Positions 1-5,172 of a stretch of 7,120 nucleotides of DNA are shown in pieces. The position numbers and the translations under genes were made by a program. The stretch comes from Bacteroidaceae bacterium. Lineage in GTDB: Bacteria > Bacteroidota > Bacteroidia > Bacteroidales > Barnesiellaceae_A. Positions within the stretch are counted from its first letter, which is position 1; the number at the start of each line of letters is the position of its first letter. Under the pieces are notes generated by a model that saw only the letters and a list, made by a program, of their open reading frames with translations, did no database searches and was not told where the DNA came from. Location: positions 1 to 7,120 of the forward strand of contig JAFZDG010000125.1 of NCBI GenBank assembly GCA_017561285.1, read 5' to 3'.

Positions 1-16
1 ATATAAAGTTTAATAA

Positions 17-94
17 TGGTGGGCGTTGACGGATTCGAACCGCCGACCCTCTGCTTGTAAGGCAGATGCTCTAAACCAGCTGAGCTAAACGCCC
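17..94 (-). tRNA. tRNA-Val(UAC), copy 1 (downstream copy)
   Basis: Read on the minus strand the sequence folds as a complete cloverleaf: a fully paired 7-bp acceptor stem (GGGCGTT/AACGCCC), a D arm with GCTC/GAGC, an anticodon stem TCTGC/GCAGA around loop CTTACAA, a 5-nt variable loop, and a T arm with TTCGAAT and one G-U pair. The anticodon is UAC, which decodes GUA and probably other valine codons. The body is 75 nt (20-94). The next three bases on the minus strand (17-19) read CCA, so this copy appears to encode its 3' end. It is identical to the copy at 141-215 and lies 46 nt downstream of it in the direction of transcription, so both probably come from one transcript. No clear terminator hairpin is visible in the 16 bases before the window edge. 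Confidence 0.97.
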
Positions 95-113
95 ATTATT
101 TTTCTCATTTCTT

Positions 114-131
114 ACATCCTCACTTGGATGT
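114..131 (-). repeat. Small inverted repeat in the tRNA-tRNA spacer
   Basis: ACATCC (114-119) and GGATGT (126-131) are perfect complements around a 6-nt loop. In the tRNA transcript this would be a 6-bp hairpin between the two valine tRNAs. On the minus strand the bases after it are A-rich, not U-rich, so it does not look like an intrinsic terminator. A role in separating the two precursors is possible but is inference. A 6-bp dyad can also arise by chance. Confidence 0.4.
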
Positions 132-140
132 CGTTCTCGG

Positions 141-215
141 TGGGCGTTGACGGATTCGAACCGCCGACCCTCTGCTTGTAAGGCAGATGCTCTAAACCAG
201 CTGAGCTAAACGCCC
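141..215 (-). tRNA. tRNA-Val(UAC), copy 2 (promoter-proximal copy)
   Basis: This 75-nt minus-strand cloverleaf is base-for-base identical to the other tRNA-Val in the window, with anticodon UAC in loop CTTACAA and the same acceptor, D and T arms. The three bases after the discriminator A (138-140) read CCG rather than CCA on the minus strand, so the mature CCA end must be finished by tRNA nucleotidyltransferase after 3' trimming. It is the first gene after the minus-strand promoter at 242-271 and would have a leader of roughly 20 nt, which RNase P would remove. Confidence 0.97.
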
Positions 216-241
216 GAGTGTTTCTCTTTCGAAAAGCGATG

Positions 242-271
242 CAAAGGTAATACTATTTTTTTATACACAAA
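242..271 (-). promoter_or_regulatory. Bacteroidota-type promoter for the tRNA-Val pair
   Basis: On the minus strand, TACCTTTG (plus-strand 242-249) is an exact match to the Bacteroidota -7 box TAnnTTTG. A TTTG -33 box lies at plus-strand 268-271. The spacer is 18 bp, one short of the usual 19-21. Transcription would start near position 235, about 20 nt before the first tRNA. The same 8-base -7 box is used by the divergent purB promoter. Confidence 0.75.
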
Positions 272-275
272 ACAT

Positions 276-327
276 TTTTTGCAAAAATATTTCAAAAAAA
301 CTCATTTTTAAGAGTTGACAACAACTC
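276..327. promoter_or_regulatory. AT-rich divergent intergenic segment with two dyads
   Basis: Between the two divergent promoters lies A/T-tract DNA with two short perfect dyads. One is the palindrome TTTTTGCAAAAA (276-287). The other is GAGTTG (312-317) / CAACTC (322-327) with a 4-nt centre. The A-tracts could give intrinsic curvature or an upstream promoter element. The second dyad sits about 47 bp upstream of the purB -33 box, so it could bind a regulator, but nothing here identifies one. I see no gene in 216-423. Confidence 0.25.
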
Positions 328-373
328 AAACACCACCAAAGCGATTCAAATGCATAAAAATAGGCAAACATAT

Positions 374-404
374 TTTGTCAGCAACACGCTTATTCTTACC
401 TTTG
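374..404 (+). promoter_or_regulatory. Bacteroidota-type promoter for purB
   Basis: A TTTG -33 box (374-377), a 19-bp spacer and a perfect TAnnTTTG -7 box, TACCTTTG (397-404), match the Bacteroidota primary-sigma consensus in sequence and spacing. Transcription would start around 410-412, leaving a short leader of roughly 12-19 nt before the purB start. That leader has no Shine-Dalgarno sequence and is A/T-rich, as is usual for this phylum. Confidence 0.85.
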
Positions 405-429
405 TACTCAGAACAACAATTATATGACT

Positions 430-1773
430 ATGCAAATAACACCACTTACTGCGGTATCGCCCATAGATGGTCGCTACCATAGCAAGACCGAGTCTCTCTC
501 GGCTTATTTCTCTGAATTGGCTCTTATACGCTATCGCGTACGCGTTGAGATTGAGTATTTCATTGCCATATGCGAGCTTCCCCTCCCGCAATTGGCAGGC
601 GTAGAGAAGAGTATGTTTGACGAACTACGCAATATATATATCAACTTTACCGAAGCCGATGCTGCTCGTATCAAAGAGATAGAATCGGTTACAAACCACG
701 ATGTTAAAGCTGTTGAGTACTTCATCAAAGAGCAATTCGACCGCTTAGGCCTTGAGGCTTACAAAGAGTTTATCCACTTTGGCCTCACCTCACAAGACAT
801 CAACAATACCGCCGTACCTCTATCTATCAAAGAGGCCCTTATCGATGTATATATCCCCATGCTCGAAGAGATGGTGGCACTGCTCAACAAATATGCCGAG
901 GAGTGGAAAGATATACCTATGTTGGCCAAGACTCATGGTCAGCCCGCTTCACCCACTCGCTTGGGCAAAGAAGTGCGCGTATTTACCTACCGCATCGAAC
1001 AACAAATAGAACAACTTCGCAACATACCCATCAGTGGTAAATTTGGTGGTGCAACAGGCAACTTCAACGCACATCGCACCGCATACCCCAACATCAATTG
1101 GCCTCAATTTGCTGCCGATTTCTTGCAAAAACATTTGGGTATAGCTCGCGAAACATACACTACTCAGATATCGAACTACGACAATCTTGCAGCACTCTTC
1201 GATGCTATGCGCCGCATCAATACAATTATTATTGACCTCGATCGCGACTTCTGGCAATATATTTCGATGGAGTACTTCAAGCAAAAAATCAAAGCCGGCG
1301 AAGTAGGTTCATCGGCAATGCCCCACAAAGTCAACCCCATCGACTTTGAAAACTCAGAGGGTAATCTCGGTATTGCCAATGCCATCTACGACCACCTGGC
1401 AATGAAACTTCCCATCTCGCGCCTACAACGCGACCTTACCGACTCTACCGTATTGCGCAACGTTGGTGTTCCTATGGCACACTCACTCATCGCATTCAGC
1501 AGTACACTCAAAGGTTTGGGAAAATTGTTACTCAATCGCACAGCCATAGATCGCGACTTGGCCGATATGTGGAATGTAGTGGCCGAAGGTATTCAAACAG
1601 TACTTCGCCGCGAGGGCTATCCTCAACCCTACGAAGCTCTCAAAGCACTTACTCGCACCAATACCGTTGTCGATGAGCAAGCCATCAGCCAATTTATCGA
1701 CTCACTCAATATATCGGACGATGTGAAAGAGGAGCTACACCGTCTTTCTCCTCAATCATATACCGGATTCTAA
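430..1773 (+). CDS. purB: Adenylosuccinate lyase
   Basis: PurB acts in the cytosol and catalyses two beta-eliminations that release fumarate: SAICAR to AICAR in IMP synthesis, and adenylosuccinate to AMP. The protein (447 aa from this start) belongs to the fumarase/aspartase superfamily and resembles the E. coli PurB type over its whole length. Visible motifs, numbered from the ATG at 430, are SPIDGRY near residues 10-16, TNHDVKAVEYF near 88-98, TSQDINN at 120-126, the catalytic-region histidine in KTHGQPA (His169), and the mobile signature loop GSSAMPHKVNP at 293-303, which carries the catalytic serine (294 or 295). I prefer 430 because the E. coli protein begins MELSSLTAVSPVDGRY and aligns with MQITPLTAVSPIDGRY. 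An in-frame ATG at 424 would add two residues and cannot be excluded. The C-terminus lacks the short tail of E. coli PurB. The gene has its own promoter and a strong terminator, so it is probably monocistronic. Confidence 0.97.
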   Translation: MQITPLTAVSPIDGRYHSKTESLSAYFSELALIRYRVRVEIEYFIAICELPLPQLAGVEKSMFDELRNIYINFTEADAARIKEIESVTNHDVKAVEYFIKEQFDRLGLEAYKEFIHFGLTSQDINNTAVPLSIKEALIDVYIPMLEEMVALLNKYAEEWKDIPMLAKTHGQPASPTRLGKEVRVFTYRIEQQIEQLRNIPISGKFGGATGNFNAHRTAYPNINWPQFAADFLQKHLGIARETYTTQISNYDNLAALFDAMRRINTIIIDLDRDFWQYISMEYFKQKIKAGEVGSSAMPHKVNPIDFENSEGNLGIANAIYDHLAMKLPISRLQRDLTDSTVLRNVGVPMAHSLIAFSSTLKGLGKLLLNRTAIDRDLADMWNVVAEGIQTVLRREGYPQPYEALKALTRTNTVVDEQAISQFIDSLNISDDVKEELHRLSPQSYTGF

Positions 1774-1812
1774 TCAATATCCGAGAGCATTATTGTTAAA
1801 TATATGCAAACA

Positions 1813-1855
1813 GCGAAAGATTTGTGAACCGTTCACAAATCTTTCGCATTTTATT
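1813..1855 (+). terminator. Intrinsic terminator of purB
   Basis: A perfect 16-bp inverted repeat (1813-1828 with 1832-1847) around the 3-nt loop CCG is followed by ATTTTATT. It begins 39 nt after the purB stop. The long uninterrupted stem and T-rich tail fit a rho-independent terminator, which would separate purB from the downstream gene. The tail is broken by an A, so read-through is possible. Confidence 0.85.
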
Positions 1856-1888
1856 GACACCACAGCCTCAAATTTTCACTTATTTAGC

Positions 1889-1919
1889 ATTGTAATGTAA
1901 AAAATCCTTTGCATCTTTG
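1889..1919 (+). promoter_or_regulatory. Probable promoter for the pseudouridine synthase gene
   Basis: CATCTTTG (1912-1919) matches the TAnnTTTG -7 box except at its first base. ATTG (1889-1892) matches three of four bases of the -33 box, with a 19-bp spacer. It lies just downstream of the purB terminator, as expected for a new transcription unit. Initiation near 1926 would give a leader of about 125 nt before the ATG at 2051. A weaker -7-like CAACTTTG at 1972-1979 lacks a well-spaced -33 box. Confidence 0.45.
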
Positions 1920-2010
1920 CAGTTGAAAAACAGATGTGGAAAACATTGATTTTAAAAGCCAATATAAGGCACAACTTTGTAACGAAAAGAAAAACTCAAT
2001 ATATAAATAG

Positions 2011-2026
2011 AGAGCCGAGAGGCTTT
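2011..2026 (+). promoter_or_regulatory. Small GNRA-loop hairpin in the rluB leader
   Basis: AGAGCC (2011-2016) pairs with GGCTTT (2021-2026), including one G-U pair, around the tetraloop GAGA, which fits the stable GNRA class. It ends 24 nt before the ATG and has no U-tract, so it is not a terminator. It may affect mRNA stability or ribosome access. The short stem means chance is a real alternative. Confidence 0.3.
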
Positions 2027-2050
2027 GTAACATTAAAAACATTTTCATAA

Positions 2051-3598
2051 ATGGAAGAAGAGAAAAAAGCAAAGCGTCCACGCATCGGTGAGACACGTGG
2101 CGCAGTTCGAGAAGAACTCACTCCCAACAATGAGAAGAAAGAGTATAGCAACTACACAGAAGGTCGCAATACCGAAAATCAATCTTCTTACAACAACGAA
2201 CGTCGTCAATACAACAACGGTTACAATCGTGGTGGATATAACAACCGCTATAACAATAACCGTAGTTACAACAATGGTGGCTATAACAATCGTTACAGCA
2301 ATCCCACCGAAGGTGAAAACACCAATAACGACGACACTCAACAAGAGAACAACTACACACGTAACAACTACAACAGAGGTTATAACAACAACCGAAGCAG
2401 CTACAATAACAATCGTGGAGGTTACAACAATCGCAACAATTATAACAACAACCGCAGCGGATACAACAACAACCGTTACAACACCGGATACAACAACCGA
2501 TATAACAATGATGTAGAACGTACCGAAAGCGACTCTACTCAAAACAGCTACTCGCAAGAGAGAAGCCAAAACAGCGAAGGCACATACAACCGCAACAACT
2601 ATAACAACGGCTACAACAACGAACGCCGTCAGTATAACAACGGTTACAATCGCAACAATTATAACAATAATCGTGGCGAGGGCTATAACAATAACCGCAA
2701 CAGTTACAACAACAATCGTGGTGGCTACAATAACAATCGCAACAGTTATAACAACAACCGCAGCGAAGGCTACAACAACAACCGCAATGGTTACAACAAC
2801 CAACGTGGCGGATTCAACACCAAGCGATTCACACCTCGTCCCCAACGAGTTGAGTACGAATTGCCACCTATAGATCCCACACAACCCATTCGTCTCAACA
2901 AGTTCCTTGCCAACGCCGGTCTATGCTCACGCCGCGAAGCCGATGAGTTTATCCAAGCCGGAGAAGTACAAGTAAACGGAGAGGTTGTAACCGAATTGGG
3001 TTCTAAAATTACACCTGCCGATATCATCACTTTCCGCGGTAAAGAGGTTGGTCTTGAAAACAAAGTTTACATCCTCCTCAACAAACCCAAAGATTGTGTA
3101 ACTACAGCCGACGATCCCCAAGGTCGCCTCACTGTAATGGATATTGTACGCAATGCTTGTACCGAACGCATCTACCCTGTAGGCCGTCTCGACCGCAACA
3201 CCACAGGTGTTCTTTTGCTCACAAACGATGGCGACTTGGCATCAAAATTGACGCACCCCAAGTTTGTGAAAAAGAAAATATATCACGTATGGACCGACAA
3301 AGACGTTACCGAAGAAGATATGCAACGCATTGCCGATGGTATAGACCTTGACGATGGAAGCATCCATGCCGATGCCGTAAGCTATGCCACCGAGACCGAC
3401 CGCAACCAAGTAGGTATAGAAATACACTCTGGTCGCAACCGCATCGTTCGCCGCATCTTCGAGGCTTTGGGCTATCGTGTCATCAAGCTCGACCGCGTAT
3501 ATTTTGCAGGTCTTACAAAGAAAAATTTGCCTCGCGGACGCTGGCGTCACCTCACTCAAGCCGAGGTGAATATGCTGATGATGGGTTCATTTGAATAA
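2051..3598 (+). CDS. rluB: RluB/RsuA-family rRNA pseudouridine synthase with a long Asn/Tyr/Arg-rich N-terminal extension
   Basis: The C-terminal half (about residues 275-510) is a complete RsuA/RluB/RluE/RluF-type pseudouridine synthase, which isomerises a specific uridine in rRNA. An S4 RNA-binding domain spans about 279-325 (IRLNKFLANAGLCSRREADEF). The catalytic domain follows: LNKPKD (343-348), the catalytic loop GRLDRNTTG with the nucleophilic Asp381, the conserved Tyr411 in KKIYHV, and SGRNRIVRRIFEALG (460-474). RluB (23S rRNA) is the best guess, but sequence alone cannot fix the target base. Residues 1-45 are charged. Residues 46-258 are low-complexity and rich in Asn, Tyr, Arg and Gly, with no signal peptide or membrane segment. 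At 515 aa the protein is about twice the length of the enzyme core. The start is the ATG at 2051, with an A/T-rich leader and no Shine-Dalgarno sequence. The gene probably shares a transcript with asnS. Confidence 0.93.
   Translation: MEEEKKAKRPRIGETRGAVREELTPNNEKKEYSNYTEGRNTENQSSYNNERRQYNNGYNRGGYNNRYNNNRSYNNGGYNNRYSNPTEGENTNNDDTQQENNYTRNNYNRGYNNNRSSYNNNRGGYNNRNNYNNNRSGYNNNRYNTGYNNRYNNDVERTESDSTQNSYSQERSQNSEGTYNRNNYNNGYNNERRQYNNGYNRNNYNNNRGEGYNNNRNSYNNNRGGYNNNRNSYNNNRSEGYNNNRNGYNNQRGGFNTKRFTPRPQRVEYELPPIDPTQPIRLNKFLANAGLCSRREADEFIQAGEVQVNGEVVTELGSKITPADIITFRGKEVGLENKVYILLNKPKDCVTTADDPQGRLTVMDIVRNACTERIYPVGRLDRNTTGVLLLTNDGDLASKLTHPKFVKKKIYHVWTDKDVTEEDMQRIADGIDLDDGSIHADAVSYATETDRNQVGIEIHSGRNRIVRRIFEALGYRVIKLDRVYFAGLTKKNLPRGRWRHLTQAEVNMLMMGSFE
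2186..2824 (+). repeat. Degenerate YNNNR-type coding repeat inside rluB
   Basis: This tract encodes residues 46-258. By hand count, residues 41-260 contain 83 Asn, 31 Tyr, 28 Arg and 22 Gly out of 220. The motif YNNNR occurs exactly 11 times (starting at residues 67, 111, 118, 131, 138, 204, 212, 219, 226, 233 and 241), with shorter YNNR and YNNG variants between. The units form three basic blocks (about 47-81, 102-152 and 180-252) separated by two Glu/Asp/Ser/Thr/Gln linkers (82-101 and 153-179). At the DNA level the units vary between AAC/AAT, TAC/TAT and CGT/CGC, so it is not a simple microsatellite. Confidence 0.92.
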
Positions 3599-3610
3599 TC
3601 GAAAACCTCT

Positions 3611-3645
3611 CCCATAGCCACAATAACACAGATTGTGGCTATGGG
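3611..3645. repeat. Perfect 14-bp inverted repeat between rluB and asnS
   Basis: CCCATAGCCACAAT (3611-3624) and its exact complement (3632-3645) flank the 7-nt loop AACACAG. The hairpin begins 12 nt after the rluB stop and ends 19 nt before the asnS ATG. It is followed by GGAATAAAAT rather than a T-tract, so a classical rho-independent terminator on the plus strand is unlikely. It could protect or define an mRNA 3' end, attenuate transcription into asnS, or be a processing site. No promoter for asnS is visible in the gap. Confidence 0.75.
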
Positions 3646-3664
3646 GAATAAAATAACCAATAAA

Positions 3665-5062
3665 ATGGAAACACTAAAAAGAACAAAGATAGCAGACATC
3701 TTCAACCCTGCACTCCTCAATACAACCGTATGTGTAAAGGGTTGGGTACGTACTCGTCGTGGCAACAAACACGTAAACTTCATTGCCCTCAACGACGGTA
3801 GTACAATCAAAAACATTCAAGTCGTAGTAGACCTTGCCAACTTTGACGAAGAGATACTCAAACCCATCACCACCGGTGCAAGCCTTTGTGTTGTTGGTAA
3901 GCTTGTAGAGTCAATGGGCAAAGGTCAAACAGCCGAAATACAAGCTGAAAAAATAGAAATCTATGGCAAAGCCGATCCGGAGCTTTATCCCTTGCAAAAG
4001 AAAGGACACAGCCTTGAATTCTTGCGTGAGATAGCACATTTGCGTCCTCGCACCAACACATTTGGTGCCGTATTGCGCATACGTCACCACATGGCCTACG
4101 CCATTCACAAATACTTCAACGATCATGGTTTCTTCTACATGCACACACCTCTCATCACAGCCAGCGACTGCGAAGGTGCCGGAGCTATGTTCCAAGTAAC
4201 CACTCTCGACATCAACGATGTTCCTCGCAACGAAGAGGGCAAAGTCGACTACACACAAGACTTCTTTGGCAAGCAAACCAGCCTTACCGTATCGGGCCAG
4301 CTCGAAGGCGAGTTGGGTGCAACTGCACTCGGTGCCATCTACACATTCGGTCCCACATTCCGCGCTGAGAACTCTAACACTCCCCGCCACTTGGCCGAGT
4401 TCTGGATGATAGAGCCTGAAGTTGCCTTCAACGATATCACCGACAACATGGACCTCGCCGAAGACTTCCTCAAATACTGTATCAACTATGCTCTCGAGAA
4501 CTGTATGGACGACCTCAACTTCCTCAGCGAAATGTACGATAAAGAGCTTATCGAACGTCTCCGCTTCGTTGTTGACAATGAGTTTGTACGCTTGCCCTAT
4601 ACCGAGGGTATCAAGATTCTCGAGGCTTCGGGCGAGAAATTTGAGTTCCCCATCTACTGGGGCGCCGACCTACAATCGGAACACGAGCGTTATTTGGTTG
4701 AGAAACACTTCAAGAAACCCGTTATCCTCACCGACTATCCCAAGGACATCAAGGCCTTCTATATGAAGCTCAACGACGACAACAAGACAGTGCGCGCTAT
4801 GGACGTTCTGTTCCCCCGCATTGGCGAAATCATTGGTGGCTCGGAGCGTGAAGACAACCTCGACAAACTCCAAGCACGCATCATAGAGATGAACATTCCC
4901 GACAAAGATATGTGGTGGTATCTCGACACCCGTCGTTTCGGTACTGTACCCCATGCCGGTTTCGGTCTTGGCTTCGAGCGTTTGTTGCTCTTCGTAACAG
5001 GTATGACCAACATCCGCGATGTCATCCCCTTCCCTCGCACCCCCAAGACAGCCGAATTCTAA
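3665..5062 (+). CDS. asnS: Asparaginyl-tRNA synthetase
   Basis: AsnS is a cytosolic class IIb synthetase that joins asparagine to tRNA-Asn using ATP. The 465-aa protein is close to the usual bacterial length (E. coli about 466). An N-terminal OB-fold anticodon-binding domain covers about residues 1-110 (VKGWVRTRRGNKHVNFIALNDG near 24-45). The catalytic core follows, with motif 2 FRAENSNTPRHLAEFWMIEPE (about 232-252), GEIIGGSERED (387-397) and motif 3 GFGLGFERL with Arg439. The ending RDVIPFPRTP (451-460) is typical of AsnRS rather than AspRS. I chose the ATG at 3665 because METLKRTKIADIF resembles the start of related AsnRS proteins as I remember them. A longer frame would open at GTG 3635, inside the right arm of the upstream hairpin. 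Presence of the gene indicates that Asn-tRNA can be made directly. The dyad at 5083-5117 closes the transcript. Confidence 0.97.
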   Translation: METLKRTKIADIFNPALLNTTVCVKGWVRTRRGNKHVNFIALNDGSTIKNIQVVVDLANFDEEILKPITTGASLCVVGKLVESMGKGQTAEIQAEKIEIYGKADPELYPLQKKGHSLEFLREIAHLRPRTNTFGAVLRIRHHMAYAIHKYFNDHGFFYMHTPLITASDCEGAGAMFQVTTLDINDVPRNEEGKVDYTQDFFGKQTSLTVSGQLEGELGATALGAIYTFGPTFRAENSNTPRHLAEFWMIEPEVAFNDITDNMDLAEDFLKYCINYALENCMDDLNFLSEMYDKELIERLRFVVDNEFVRLPYTEGIKILEASGEKFEFPIYWGADLQSEHERYLVEKHFKKPVILTDYPKDIKAFYMKLNDDNKTVRAMDVLFPRIGEIIGGSEREDNLDKLQARIIEMNIPDKDMWWYLDTRRFGTVPHAGFGLGFERLLLFVTGMTNIRDVIPFPRTPKTAEF

Positions 5063-5082
5063 GAAACAAATACAACACTATA

Positions 5083-5117
5083 CAACGAGCGCAGGTCACA
5101 TCGGCCTGCGCTCGTTG
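5083..5117. terminator. Hairpin between convergent asnS and priA, likely shared terminator
   Basis: CAACGAGCGCAGG (5083-5095) and its exact complement (5105-5117) form a GC-rich 13-bp stem with a 9-nt loop. It lies 20 nt after the asnS stop and 55 nt beyond the priA stop. Read on the minus strand it is followed by a T-rich stretch (12 T in 20 bases by hand count), so it suits priA termination best. On the plus strand only CTTATG follows. The rest of this intergenic region (to 5172) shows no gene. Confidence 0.7.
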
Positions 5118-5172
5118 CTTATGGGAATATGCCCCAATGCATCATGTCTTTATGCGATAAACACCACACTCA

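Noticed and set aside
282..289. Additional minus-strand -7-like box TATTTTTG, and a similar one at 365-372
   Set aside because: Neither has a TTTG box at the right spacing, and such matches are common in AT-rich DNA.
2088..2516. 142-codon plus-strand Thr-rich frame overlapping the rluB repeats
   Set aside because: It is a shifted-frame reading of the same Asn/Tyr codon repeats (ACA/ACT codons) with no independent support.
2186..2824. CRISPR array or non-coding tandem repeat
   Set aside because: Repeats are short, degenerate and keep a 3-base period in one open frame that continues into the enzyme domain; there are no uniform repeats with unique spacers.
2045..2884. 279-codon minus-strand open frame, Val/Ile-rich and hydrophobic, antisense to rluB
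   Set aside because: It is the complement of the AAC/AAT and TAC/TAT codon repeats, which read as GTT/GTA/ATT-type codons on the other strand. The plus-strand frame runs into a clear enzyme domain, so the antisense frame is a composition artefact.
3635..3664. Upstream GTG start adding ten residues to AsnS
   Set aside because: It lies within the 14-bp hairpin, the added residues are not expected in the family, and the ATG at 3665 gives the usual protein length.
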